Source: Idiomarina sp. MD25a (GTDB taxonomy: Bacteria; Pseudomonadota; Gammaproteobacteria; Enterobacterales; Alteromonadaceae). From it: 64,000 bases of DNA. Both the position numbers and the translations under genes were made by a program. Below are positions 18,289-27,425 of the stretch, one piece after another; the stretch's first letter is position 1; each line of letters starts with the position of its first letter. The notes under the pieces were generated by a model. That model was not told the DNA's origin. It saw nothing but the letters and a program-made list of their open reading frames with translations, and did not search any database. The stretch is from NCBI RefSeq assembly GCF_001870515.1, contig NZ_MDGT01000002.1:310066-374065 (forward strand). Reading direction: 5' to 3'.

Positions 18289-20964
18289 ATGTCAGGCAAA
18301 GACAGTCTGAATACGTTAAGTACATTGGATGTTAATGGTAACTCGTACGAGTATTACAGTTTACCGAAAGCAGCCAAGGAGCTCGGCAATATCGATAAAT
18401 TGCCCGCTTCGATGAAAGTACTGTTAGAAAATCTACTTCGTAACGAAGATGGGGAAACCGTCACTCGTGAAGACCTTTCTGCAATGGCGGACTGGTTGAA
18501 AGAGCGCAAAATTGATCGCGAAATCCAATATCGTCCAGCACGTGTCCTGATGCAGGATTTTACAGGCGTGCCAGGCATTGTTGATTTGGCAGCGATGCGT
18601 GATGCGGTCAGCAACGCAGGGCAGAACCCAGAGCAAATCAATCCGCTCTCGCCTGTCGACTTAGTTATCGACCACTCAGTGATGGTTGACAAATATGCGT
18701 CTCCCGAGGCGTTCAAAGAAAACGTACGCATCGAGATGGAGCGTAATAAAGAGCGCTATGAGTTCCTACGTTGGGGTCAGAAAGCGTTTGAAAACTTCCG
18801 CGTTGTACCGCCGGGCACCGGCATTTGTCACCAAGTCAACCTTGAGTATCTTGGTAAGAGTGTTTGGACCAAAGAAGAAAATGGGAAAACCGTTGCGTAC
18901 CCAGATACGTTAGTGGGTACGGATTCTCACACCACCATGATTAACGCGCTTGGCGTATTAGGCTGGGGTGTTGGCGGTATCGAAGCCGAAGCCGCTATGC
19001 TCGGACAACCGGTGTCAATGTTGATTCCAGAAGTCGTCGGTTTCCGTATGACAGGCAAGCTGAACGAGGGCGTGACGGCAACTGACTTAGTGTTGACGGT
19101 AACGCAAATGCTACGCGAGAAAGGCGTAGTGGGTAAATTCGTTGAATTTTATGGTCCAGGTTTGGATAACTTGCCACTGGCGGACCGTGCAACCATTTCA
19201 AACATGTCGCCAGAATACGGTGCGACCTGTGGCTTTTTCCCAGTGGATGAAGAAACTATCAACTACATGCGTTTGTCAGGACGTGATGAAGAGACGCTGG
19301 CGCTGGTTGAGTCCTACTGTAAAGAGCAAGGCTTGTGGCGTAGCAATGACAACGAGCCAGAGTTTACTGATACGCTTGAGTTAGATCTGAGTGAAGTGCG
19401 CGCATCGCTTGCGGGACCTAAGCGTCCACAAGACCGTGTGAACATGGAGCAACTGGGTAGCAATTTTGATCTCATCTTAGAGACTAACGGCAAAGCCAAC
19501 GAAAAAGATAAGTCGGTTCCGGTTAAAGGCCAAGACTTTGAGCTTTCTCACGGCGATGTTGTGATAGCTGCAATTACGTCCTGTACCAATACATCAAACC
19601 CCAGTGTGTTGATGGCGGCAGGTTTGCTCGCTAAGAAAGCGGTTGAGAAAGGTCTTATTCGCCAGCCTTGGGTTAAGTCTTCATTTGCGCCAGGCTCTAA
19701 AGTGGTAACTGACTACTTGGCGAAAGCCGGTTTAACACCATACCTTGAAGAACTTGGTTTTCATCTAGTTGGCTACGGCTGTACTACATGTATCGGTAAC
19801 TCAGGTCCGTTAGATGACGAGATCAGTGATGCGATCAACGAGGGCGATTTGACGGTGTCCTCAGTGCTATCGGGTAACCGTAACTTTGAAGGTCGTGTTC
19901 ACCCGGATGTGAAAGCAAACTGGTTGGCTTCGCCACCGTTGGTTGTGGCTTATGCGTTATCAGGTACAACGCGTACCGATCTGAGCAAAGATCCGCTCGG
20001 TAAAGATAAAGACGGTAACGATGTGATGTTAAAAGACATCTGGCCAAGCAGTTCTGAAATTGCCGAAGCCGTTAAGACGGTTGATAACGAAATGTTCCGT
20101 AAGGAATATGGCGAAGTCTTTAAAGGCGATGAAGAGTGGCGTTCTATTAAAGTCGCGGAAGGTAAAACCTATGATTGGCAGGATGATTCAACCTATGTGA
20201 AGAATCCACCCTTCTTTGACGACATTAATGAGCCGTTGGCTGATCCAAGCGACATCGAAGATGCCAATGTACTTGCAGTGTTTGCTGACTCCATCACGAC
20301 TGACCATATTTCACCAGCCGGTTCGATTAAACCGGACTCGCCAGCAGGTCGTTACCTGCAAGAGAATGGTGTAGAAGTGAAAGACTTTAACTCGTATGGC
20401 TCTCGTCGCGGTAATCACGAGGTCATGATGCGCGGTACCTTTGGTAACATTCGCATTAAAAACCAAATGCTTGATGGCGTTGAAGGTGGTTTCACCAAGT
20501 ACATTCCGACTGGCGAAGAAATGTCGATTTACGATGCAGCAATGAAATACATCGAGAACGATACGCCGTTAGTTGTGCTCGCCGGTAAAGAGTACGGTAC
20601 TGGCTCAAGCCGAGATTGGGCTGCGAAAGGTACGCGGTTATTGGGTGTTAAAGCCGTGATTGCCGAAAGCTATGAGCGAATCCACCGCTCTAACCTGATT
20701 GGTATGGGTGTCTTACCGTTGCAGTTTGAAGACGGTCAAGGCGTTGAAGCGCATGGCTTGACAGGCGATGAAACCATCTCAATCAAAGGTTTAAGTAAAG
20801 ATCTTAAACCTGGGCAGATGCTCGATGTCGTTGCGAAAGGTAAAGATGGCAAGGAAGTGGAATTCCAAGCCAAATGCCGGATTGATACTTCAAATGAAAT
20901 GAAGTACTACAAAAACGGCGGTATCTTGCATTACGTACTGCGTCAGATGCTCGAAAAGAAATAA
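18289..20964 (+). CDS. acnA: Aconitate hydratase AcnA
   Basis: Interconverts citrate and isocitrate in the TCA cycle through a 4Fe-4S cluster. The 891-aa length equals the usual AcnA/IRP-type enzyme. Cluster ligands are Cys432 (TSCTNTS) and Cys498/Cys501 ([10 protein letters not shown]). The N-terminal [20 protein letters not shown] and the swivel-domain [15 protein letters not shown] motifs are intact. GGGAG lies about seven bases before ATG 18289. Codon use (many CGT, GGT) is that of a highly expressed gene. It stands alone, with its own promoter, a dyad and a strong terminator. Confidence 0.96.
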   Translation: MSGKDSLNTLSTLDVNGNSYEYYSLPKAAKELGNIDKLPASMKVLLENLLRNEDGETVTREDLSAMADWLKERKIDREIQYRPARVLMQDFTGVPGIVDLAAMRDAVSNAGQNPEQINPLSPVDLVIDHSVMVDKYASPEAFKENVRIEMERNKERYEFLRWGQKAFENFRVVPPGTGICHQVNLEYLGKSVWTKEENGKTVAYPDTLVGTDSHTTMINALGVLGWGVGGIEAEAAMLGQPVSMLIPEVVGFRMTGKLNEGVTATDLVLTVTQMLREKGVVGKFVEFYGPGLDNLPLADRATISNMSPEYGATCGFFPVDEETINYMRLSGRDEETLALVESYCKEQGLWRSNDNEPEFTDTLELDLSEVRASLAGPKRPQDRVNMEQLGSNFDLILETNGKANEKDKSVPVKGQDFELSHGDVVIAAITSCTNTSNPSVLMAAGLLAKKAVEKGLIRQPWVKSSFAPGSKVVTDYLAKAGLTPYLEELGFHLVGYGCTTCIGNSGPLDDEISDAINEGDLTVSSVLSGNRNFEGRVHPDVKANWLASPPLVVAYALSGTTRTDLSKDPLGKDKDGNDVMLKDIWPSSSEIAEAVKTVDNEMFRKEYGEVFKGDEEWRSIKVAEGKTYDWQDDSTYVKNPPFFDDINEPLADPSDIEDANVLAVFADSITTDHISPAGSIKPDSPAGRYLQENGVEVKDFNSYGSRRGNHEVMMRGTFGNIRIKNQMLDGVEGGFTKYIPTGEEMSIYDAAMKYIENDTPLVVLAGKEYGTGSSRDWAAKGTRLLGVKAVIAESYERIHRSNLIGMGVLPLQFEDGQGVEAHGLTGDETISIKGLSKDLKPGQMLDVVAKGKDGKEVEFQAKCRIDTSNEMKYYKNGGILHYVLRQMLEKK

Positions 20965-20981
20965 GCACTTGATAGCGATAA

Positions 20982-21020
20982 TAAAGCCGCCCGCATATTC
21001 TATGCGGGCGGCTTTTTTTT
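20982..21020 (+). terminator. Rho-independent terminator of acnA
   Basis: AAAGCCGCCCGCATA pairs with TATGCGGGCGGCTTT and is followed by a run of T. The A-run before the stem means that it may also terminate the convergent folM-like operon. Confidence 0.92.
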
Positions 21021-21034
21021 TGGAGGTGAGCAGG

Positions 21035-21742
21035 CTAAATATTGAGGGCTCGCCCGCCATCAACCTTAATTGATTCACCCGTAAGGAAAGGATTGTCGCG
21101 TAAAAACTTCACTGTCTCTATCATCGGCTGCAGACCACCTTCAACATTCAGTGGTGTTTCGGACATAACTTTCTGACGATGCGTGTCATCGTGGTCTGGT
21201 AAGAAGAGAATCGGACCCGGTTGGATGGCATTGACCCGAATTTTGGGCGCTAAAGTTTTAGCAAAACCCTGCGTCATATTCGCTAGCGCAGCTTTTGCGC
21301 CGCAGTAAGCAATATAGCTCGGTGAAGGGCTGTCAGTGTAGATATCAGTAATATTCACCACCAATGGGTTATCACTTTGCTCTAATAACGACTTAAGTCC
21401 AGTAATGAGTAAGTAAGGAGCTACCGCGTGAACATTATAAACGGCCGCTAATGCGTCGGTGCCGCTATCAACAGTCTCGTTATCAAAAAAGCACGATGCA
21501 TTGTTGACTAACATATCGAGCGTATCGGTCTTTTTTTTAATCTGCTCAATCAATGACTGTACCGCGCTAGGCTCGTTAAAATCGGCTTGTAAAGGAATCG
21601 CACCGCGCTGTTCGAGCGCCTCAACTCCGTTTTTAGAGCTGTTGTAATGGGCGAACACTTGATAGCCCTCGTCAATGAGGTGGTTGGCTAGCTCATAGCC
21701 AAAGCGTCGGCCCGCACCAGTAATCAGCACATTCTTTGCCAT
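21035..21742 (-). CDS. FolM-like pteridine reductase (dihydromonapterin reductase family SDR)
   Basis: SDR protein of 235 aa. The cofactor motif is TGAGRRFG, with the RR that marks the FolM/pteridine-reductase group; NNAS, the catalytic YCGAKAAL and NAIQPGPILFLPDHDD follow, and the last aligns well with NSIAPSLILFNEHDD of E. coli FolM as I remember it. Expected role: NADPH-dependent reduction of dihydromonapterin (or dihydrofolate) to the tetrahydro form. A short HPPK-like gene ends 2 bases upstream of its start, so two pterin-related genes form one operon. Confidence 0.8.
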   Translation of the reverse strand: MAKNVLITGAGRRFGYELANHLIDEGYQVFAHYNSSKNGVEALEQRGAIPLQADFNEPSAVQSLIEQIKKKTDTLDMLVNNASCFFDNETVDSGTDALAAVYNVHAVAPYLLITGLKSLLEQSDNPLVVNITDIYTDSPSPSYIAYCGAKAALANMTQGFAKTLAPKIRVNAIQPGPILFLPDHDDTHRQKVMSETPLNVEGGLQPMIETVKFLRDNPFLTGESIKVDGGRALNI

Positions 21743-21744
21743 GG

Positions 21745-22110
21745 TTATTCTTCCTTCAGTTCGTAAGCAATATCTTGTAAATAGGTGGGCACCTCGGGCT
21801 CTTCATCGACAGGACCGAGGATATCAATATCAATTGTACGATCTTTGATGCTGCGATTCGGATCGTCACGGTCCCGACCGAGTTGCTCTTCAATTTCGTT
21901 AAAGCGTTGCTTTAATTGCGTAGCTGTCAGCATTGTTTCGATAGTGAATAATGCATTCAGAAAGGGGTGTGGGGTATCGATATCAACGGGACGGGTAAGA
22001 ATGTCGCGTGTAAAAGCAAGTTCATCAGAAATTTGATAAAGATAGTGCTTAGCGCGAGAAAAGTGGAGTTCTGGTTCGATATTTGAGCCTAAACTACATA
22101 AATACTTCAT
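21745..22110 (-). CDS. Short HPPK (FolK)-like protein
   Basis: The 121-aa product aligns with 6-hydroxymethyl-dihydropterin pyrophosphokinase: SLGSN near the N-terminus, HPFLNALFTIET, and the metal-binding DRTIDIDIL (two Asp as in PRTLDLDIM of E. coli). It lacks about 35 C-terminal residues of the standard enzyme, and the catalytic VPHY...R segment reads VPTYLQDIA, so the His and Arg are missing. It is either a divergent pterin enzyme or a paralogue with a changed role. A perfect TATAAT for this strand lies at 22142-22147, upstream of the start, without a clear -35. Confidence 0.75.
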   Translation of the reverse strand: MKYLCSLGSNIEPELHFSRAKHYLYQISDELAFTRDILTRPVDIDTPHPFLNALFTIETMLTATQLKQRFNEIEEQLGRDRDDPNRSIKDRTIDIDILGPVDEEPEVPTYLQDIAYELKEE

Positions 22111-22312
22111 AGATTAACTTTGTGGTTGATTACATTGAAAGATTATACGCAATTCAAAACTAATTGGTTTGTATCAAGCTATCTGATTTTATTGAAATTG
22201 GCGAGTTGTTAAAAAATATGTATCAATTTGCCATACTCAGCCAGTTAAGTTGAAAAGCCCGAGAACCGCTGATAGGCTGAAATTTGTGTCAAAGATAATA
22301 AGAATTCATGAT

Positions 22313-22783
22313 ATGACAAGCTTTCAGGTGTGGCTGAAAAGCTATAACAAAGCGCTATTTGCGTTGTTATCTATATTAATATCTTGTTCGGCGATGGCGC
22401 AGAGCGAGGATACCGTCGTGCTCTCAGGGCCTACCGAAGAGGTCCGCGCGGGGTATTTCGTTGTCGAGCTACAGCAAGTCTCGCCAGCACTCCGGCCTTT
22501 GACGCTCCAAGTGAGTCATACCAAGTCCTTTTCGAGCGTATTGCAGACCGTGCCAGTCATGGGTGACTTCAACCAAGTGACCCTGACGGGGTTCGAATCG
22601 GGTCATTATTATATTCGCGCCGTGCATCAACAGCGCGTGGTCAGCCAAACGGCGATTGAGGTCACCGTTGAGCACTATCCGATTTGGCAGGCAGTGACAT
22701 TGTTCGCGTTGGGCGCACTGCTATTTTTGTTATTACTGCTGACATTAATCATGGGACATAAGAAGGCGGTGCGTCATGACTGA
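22313..22783 (+). CDS. Secreted, membrane-anchored protein of unknown function
   Basis: The longest frame begins at TTG 22250, but ATG 22313 is followed directly by a signal peptide (hydrophobic LFALLSILISCSAMA then Q), so the 156-aa form is preferred; no good ribosome site is visible. The mature part has beta-rich sequence of about 95 residues, a C-terminal TM helix (about VTLFALGALLFLLLLLTLI) and a short basic cytoplasmic tail, predicting a periplasmic domain anchored in the inner membrane. The 3' end overlaps the symporter gene by 8 bases, suggesting a subunit or partner of that transporter. I do not recognise the family. Confidence 0.7.
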   Translation: MTSFQVWLKSYNKALFALLSILISCSAMAQSEDTVVLSGPTEEVRAGYFVVELQQVSPALRPLTLQVSHTKSFSSVLQTVPVMGDFNQVTLTGFESGHYYIRAVHQQRVVSQTAIEVTVEHYPIWQAVTLFALGALLFLLLLLTLIMGHKKAVRHD

Positions 22784-24197
22784 GTTTGCGCTGGATACAC
22801 AGACTGCACTGTTTATTATCGTTGGCTTTGCCTTGGCATGGATTGCATTCGGTGTTTGGCTCGGGCGAAAAAACAAATCACATGAGGACTTCGCACTAGC
22901 GGGGCGGAATGTTGGCTTCGCGTTCGCAGCAGCTACCGCCATGGCGACATGGGTGACGAGTAATACAACCTTGGTGGCGCCTCAACTCACTTATCAGTTG
23001 GGTGTGTGGGGAATGGTCGGTTACTCGTTTGCCGCGCTGGGGTTATTGTTATTCGCGCCGATGGCCAAACGTATTAAACAATTGCTACCTCAAGGCTATA
23101 CGTCGGGCGATTTTATCCGGTTGCGCTATGGCCGTTTCGCTTGGGCGGTGTTTTTGGTTATTTCAGTCGTGTATGCGTTCGGCTGGCTGGTGAGCCTCGG
23201 TATGGCAGGTGGAATTCTGCTCGAAGCATTGAGTGGCTTAGATTACTACATAGGCATGACGATTATTTTAGCGATGTGTGTGGGCTACACGTTGTTTGGC
23301 GGCTTACGTGCAGTTATCGCTACCGACTTTATTCAAGCCTTAATTATTATCGTCGGTGTTGCTGTTGTAGCTTACTGGTTGATCGATAACGTGGGCTTAA
23401 CCAGTATACATACAGAGTTGAGTCAAGCGCACCCGCAGCTATTAGATCTGCTATTTCCCGCAGCCGTGATGTTTTTATTTAATAATATATTTTTCGGATT
23501 GGGTGAGATATTTCACTCAAACGTGTGGTGGTCGCGCGCCTTGTCCTTTCGTAAGGACGTTGCGTATAAAGCTTATTTAACCGGTGGTTTGTTGTGGTTA
23601 CCGATTCCAATTGTCACTGGATTTATCGCATTGGCTGCGCCTCAACTGGGTATATTTCCAGCATCGGCCGATATGATAGGTCCGGCGGTGGCTTCATCGG
23701 TGCTTGGCAAAACAGGTGCCATACTGGTGTTTATTGTGGTGTTCTCGGCGTTGGCATCTAGTCTTGACTCGTTACTGGCGGCCTCGTCTGACTTAGTCAC
23801 CCAGGATATCTATCATAAATTAATTAAGAAGACCGCATCTGATCAGCAACTGATGCGGTTTAATCGTTATTGCTTACTCGGCCTTGGCGTGATGACCTGG
23901 CTCTTGTGCTTACCGCGAATAGCGACCTTGGGCGCGCTATTAAACTTTGCGGGAGCTTTTGTGGCAAGCACCATTTGGCCCATTGTGATAGGACTTTACT
24001 GGCGACGCCTGCAAGGAACTTTCGCTGGAATAGCAATGGCGGCGGGTACGATAGTCGGGCTGGTCGCTTATTTTTGGATTGGATTTTACGTCGCAGCATT
24101 GGTTTCTTGTGCTGTATCAGGCCTGATTTGTGCAATCGGTATTGTATTCAACAAACGTCAGTTTTCGTGGCATGAATTGCAGGAGAATGGACAATGA
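22776..24197 (+). CDS. Sodium:solute symporter family transporter
   Basis: SSS-family protein of 473 aa with about 13 predicted TM helices. The N-terminal LAGRNVGFAFAAATAMATW and a later TSGDFIRLRYG are typical; the TLVAPQLTYQLGVWGMVGY segment is reminiscent of the urea/DUR3 branch, but the substrate cannot be fixed. Na+-coupled uptake is expected. It overlaps the gene before it by 8 bases and the 40-aa gene after it by 4 (ATGA), and two nitrogen-metabolism enzymes follow, so a nitrogenous substrate is a reasonable guess. Confidence 0.88.
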   Translation: MTEFALDTQTALFIIVGFALAWIAFGVWLGRKNKSHEDFALAGRNVGFAFAAATAMATWVTSNTTLVAPQLTYQLGVWGMVGYSFAALGLLLFAPMAKRIKQLLPQGYTSGDFIRLRYGRFAWAVFLVISVVYAFGWLVSLGMAGGILLEALSGLDYYIGMTIILAMCVGYTLFGGLRAVIATDFIQALIIIVGVAVVAYWLIDNVGLTSIHTELSQAHPQLLDLLFPAAVMFLFNNIFFGLGEIFHSNVWWSRALSFRKDVAYKAYLTGGLLWLPIPIVTGFIALAAPQLGIFPASADMIGPAVASSVLGKTGAILVFIVVFSALASSLDSLLAASSDLVTQDIYHKLIKKTASDQQLMRFNRYCLLGLGVMTWLLCLPRIATLGALLNFAGAFVASTIWPIVIGLYWRRLQGTFAGIAMAAGTIVGLVAYFWIGFYVAALVSCAVSGLICAIGIVFNKRQFSWHELQENGQ

Positions 24198-24316
24198 TTA
24201 TTTCAGAAACTGCATTTTATTTATTGGTCACGGGGGCGCTCATTCTCACAGTATTAGCGCCGGTTGTACTTACCGGTCTGTTTTTAAAAGATTATTTTTC
24301 TAAATCAATATGGTAA
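24194..24316 (+). CDS. 40-aa single-TM peptide coupled to the symporter
   Basis: A small open frame starting at the ATGA overlap with the symporter stop. The 40-residue product has one hydrophobic segment, about residues 7-30 (FYLLVTGALILTVLAPVVLT), and a short lysine-containing tail. Tight coupling upstream and the 4-base gap to the next gene argue that it is translated. Small TM peptides coded next to SSS transporters can be accessory subunits (YhdT with PanF is a comparable layout), but no homology was recognised here. It is below the usual size limit of gene finders. Confidence 0.7.
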   Translation: MIISETAFYLLVTGALILTVLAPVVLTGLFLKDYFSKSIW

Positions 24317-24320
24317 CTGT

Positions 24321-25388
24321 ATGAATATAAAGGATGTTTCCTTTGAGCGGGACAGACCTGACGTGTGCGGCGACGCACATCCCAAAGCATTGCTAAGAGC
24401 GATTCAAGAGGATGGTGATTACCTGTTGAAACTGGCTAATCAACACATTGTTTCGTCGGATCAGTTTACACAAAATGGTATGTTGCAGTTGTTTCGACTC
24501 GCAGCAAAGTACGAGGCCAATCCACGACGTTTTAGCACGTCGTTGCAGGGCAAAATCTTAATTTCTGCCTTTTATGAGCCGAGTACGCGCACGCGACTTT
24601 CATTTGAGAGTGCCTGGCACCGTTTAGGCGGCGATATCATGTCGATCACTGATCGCTCTACTACTGGGATTGCGAAAGGCGAATGCCTCGCCGATGTCGC
24701 TGAAATGTTTAATAACTACGGCGACTGTGTGGTGCTCCGAGATAACAACGAGTCCTCGTTAGAGGAAATGATCGATTCGTTGCGGATTCCGATCATTAAT
24801 GCGGGCAACGGGTGTGATGAGCATCCGACCCAGGCGTTAGCTGATCTATATGCCTTGTTTAAATGGAAGCCGGAACTCACCACGGCCGATGCTAAGGAGC
24901 ACGCAGTGAGTGTGGGCATTATTGGTGTTCCCAATAAAATGCGCACGGTGAGAAGTCTCATTAAAAGCTTGCTCAAATTTCCAGATGCGGTGAAAGAGTT
25001 AGTCATTATTCATGATGAATCGGTCACAGGGCAGTTGTTCGCCGAACAACAACGTGAGCAAATAGAACAAGCGGGCATTCGTGTGCGTACGTCTACGGAC
25101 CTTAACGCGACCTTACCGGATATCGATGTGGTCTACATTAATGCGATATCGTGGGAGGGTGAAACGTTTAACACTTATGGAAAATCATTCAGCCTTGATG
25201 CTCAGTCACCGCTTAAAAAAGATGCCATTATCTTGCACCCCCTGGCACGTGGACCTGAGCTAGCAACGGATCTCGATCATACGCCACATAACTGGTATTT
25301 CAGCCAAGCCCGGGGCGCGGTGTTTTTGAGGATGGCGTTACTCACGTGTATGGTTCAACGCGCCGAGCGCGTTATCGATGTCGTATAA
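24321..25388 (+). CDS. Aspartate carbamoyltransferase-like protein
   Basis: Aspartate/ornithine carbamoyltransferase family, 355 aa. The carbamoyl-phosphate motif STRTR is at residues 88-92 (FYEPSTRTRLSFE), the catalytic-loop Lys119 lies in KGECLAD, HPTQAL starts at 168, and the aspartate-type motif near 306 reads HPLAR instead of the usual HPLPR. It is about 45 residues longer than E. coli PyrB and no pyrI is nearby. It could be the house pyrB or a paralogue making a different carbamoyl product; its position 4 bases after the small membrane peptide and 17 before an asparagine-synthetase-like gene favours a dedicated role. Confidence 0.85.
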   Translation: MNIKDVSFERDRPDVCGDAHPKALLRAIQEDGDYLLKLANQHIVSSDQFTQNGMLQLFRLAAKYEANPRRFSTSLQGKILISAFYEPSTRTRLSFESAWHRLGGDIMSITDRSTTGIAKGECLADVAEMFNNYGDCVVLRDNNESSLEEMIDSLRIPIINAGNGCDEHPTQALADLYALFKWKPELTTADAKEHAVSVGIIGVPNKMRTVRSLIKSLLKFPDAVKELVIIHDESVTGQLFAEQQREQIEQAGIRVRTSTDLNATLPDIDVVYINAISWEGETFNTYGKSFSLDAQSPLKKDAIILHPLARGPELATDLDHTPHNWYFSQARGAVFLRMALLTCMVQRAERVIDVV

Positions 25389-25405
25389 CACAAGGAAAAA
25401 CGAAG

Positions 25406-27421
25406 ATGTGCGGAATTGCTGGAGTATTCAATCACCGCGTCAATGATTCTATCGACGCTCAGACCTTGGTCAATATGGCTGCGATAATGCATCATCGGGG
25501 GCCTGATGGATATGGCTATCACATACAGCCGGAGCAGGGGATTGGTTTCAGTCATGCTCGGTTATCAATTATTGACTTAAATGAAGAGCGTGCTAAGCAA
25601 CCTTTTTTGTCTGCTGATGAACGACTGATGCTAACTCACAACGGTGAGTTTTATGACTTTAAACGTATTCGAGCGGATTTGACGGCACGGGGTGCGCGCT
25701 TTCGTACCAAAAGTGACTCAGAAATCGTACTGCATCTATTTGAACGCTATGGCCTCGAAGCCACATTAAAGGAGCTACGCGGCGAGTTCGCATTTGGCTT
25801 GTATGATAAAGACGAAGATGCACTTTATTTAGTGCGCGACCGCTTCGGTATTAAACCGCTTTATTGGACCGAGACGGACGAAGGTGTCGTTTTTGGCTCG
25901 GAGTTAAAAGTCCTATTCGCTCATCCGCAAGTAAAGCGCGCGTTTTCAGCTGAGGGCTTATATCACCAACTGATTCAAGTGATGGTGCCCGGTTCAACGG
26001 CATTTGAGGGCGTACATCAAGTGCAGCCTGGGCAGGTGGTTAAAATTAGACGTGCTGATGGTAAGCTTAATATTGATACGTTGAAGTATTGGGACGTCAA
26101 TTTTCCTAACGAACACGACTATCCAGGTGACGAGGTCGATGAGACAGAATATGTCGAAGGCGTGCGTGAAAAGCTCTTAGAGGCGGTGCAACACCGAATG
26201 ACTGCTGACGTACCCGTAGGCTGTTATCTCTCCGGAGGCATCGATTCATGTTCGATTTTGGGCTTAGCATCGGCATCGACACAAACCTCAGTTAAAGCTT
26301 TTACTATTGGTTTTGACTCGGATGACTATGACGAGACACCGATTGCACGTGAAATGGCCGAGGCGACTGACGCTGATCATCATATTATGGCGCTTAAGGC
26401 GAACGATCTGTACGACCATTTTGTAAAAACGCTATGGCACACTGAACGGACTATCTACAACACGCTCGGTGTTGCCAAGTACCTGATGAGTCAGGAAGTG
26501 CATGAGGCGGGTTATAAAGTCGTTATGACGGGTGAGGGCTCGGATGAGCTATTTGCCGGTTATCCAGCATTTCGCAAGGATATGTTTTTGCATGGCCTCG
26601 ATCATCTACCCGAAATTGAGCGCCTCGAGTGGCAAAAGCTACTGGAGAAAAACAACCAGCTATTTAAGGGAGCCATGTTGGCGCGCGAGGAGTTTAGCAG
26701 CGACGCTTTGAATAAAAAAGTGGGCTTCACGCCGAGCTGTGTACAGCCTTGGCTCTCTTGCAGTAGCGTAGCTAAACCGCTTATTAACAGGGATTTACAG
26801 AAGCAATTAGAGGACTATGACCCGGGTCAGGCAATAGCGGATACGCTAGATGAAACTTATTTGGCCGGACGACACCCACTTGATCGCGCGCAGTACGTGT
26901 GGATTAAAACTATGTTGGAGGGTCAAATTCTGACTTGGGGCGGTGACCGCGTGGACATGGCGAATTCGATGGAAGCACGACCCGCGTTCCTTGATCACCA
27001 CTTGGCCGAATATGCGTTCACGGTACCGCCGCATTTACGTATTAAAGGCAATAAAGAGAAATACGTTTTGCGTGAAGCGATGAAAGGGCTGTTGCCCGAG
27101 ACGCTCTATAAACGCGAAAAATTTGCCTTTATGGCGCCGCCCGCGCATACCGATCCAGAAAAGTGGAAGGCAGTAGAGCGACTGGCGGAAGAATTTTTAA
27201 GTGAGCAAGCGGTAAAAGATGCAGGGCTGCTCGACTTTAACGAGGTCGAGGCAGTATTCGCGCGTCATAGTTCAAGTGATGTGACGCCGGAAGAGCAAGT
27301 ACAGCTCGATGCGGTGATCAACCACATGTTGGGCGTACAAGTGCTACACCACCACTTTGTCGCAACCGATGTTCCTGAGCAGGCAAAGCAACGCGCTCAA
27401 GAACTCGGCTGGACAGCCTAA
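25406..27421 (+). CDS. Asparagine synthetase (glutamine-hydrolysing)-like, long form
   Basis: Class II glutamine amidotransferase fused to an ATP-pyrophosphatase domain. The start is ATG 25406 with AAGGA upstream, which places the nucleophile Cys at position 2 (MCGIAG) after Met removal; the open frame extends further upstream without meaning. SHARLSIIDL and the synthetase P-loop SGGIDS (276-281) are intact. At 671 aa it is about 115 longer than E. coli AsnB, like the paralogues found in specialised pathways. It ends 4 bases from the convergent msrAB gene, and no terminator is obvious. Product: asparagine, or another amide made from an aspartate-like acceptor. Confidence 0.87.
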   Translation: MCGIAGVFNHRVNDSIDAQTLVNMAAIMHHRGPDGYGYHIQPEQGIGFSHARLSIIDLNEERAKQPFLSADERLMLTHNGEFYDFKRIRADLTARGARFRTKSDSEIVLHLFERYGLEATLKELRGEFAFGLYDKDEDALYLVRDRFGIKPLYWTETDEGVVFGSELKVLFAHPQVKRAFSAEGLYHQLIQVMVPGSTAFEGVHQVQPGQVVKIRRADGKLNIDTLKYWDVNFPNEHDYPGDEVDETEYVEGVREKLLEAVQHRMTADVPVGCYLSGGIDSCSILGLASASTQTSVKAFTIGFDSDDYDETPIAREMAEATDADHHIMALKANDLYDHFVKTLWHTERTIYNTLGVAKYLMSQEVHEAGYKVVMTGEGSDELFAGYPAFRKDMFLHGLDHLPEIERLEWQKLLEKNNQLFKGAMLAREEFSSDALNKKVGFTPSCVQPWLSCSSVAKPLINRDLQKQLEDYDPGQAIADTLDETYLAGRHPLDRAQYVWIKTMLEGQILTWGGDRVDMANSMEARPAFLDHHLAEYAFTVPPHLRIKGNKEKYVLREAMKGLLPETLYKREKFAFMAPPAHTDPEKWKAVERLAEEFLSEQAVKDAGLLDFNEVEAVFARHSSSDVTPEEQVQLDAVINHMLGVQVLHHHFVATDVPEQAKQRAQELGWTA

Positions 27422-27425
27422 GGGA

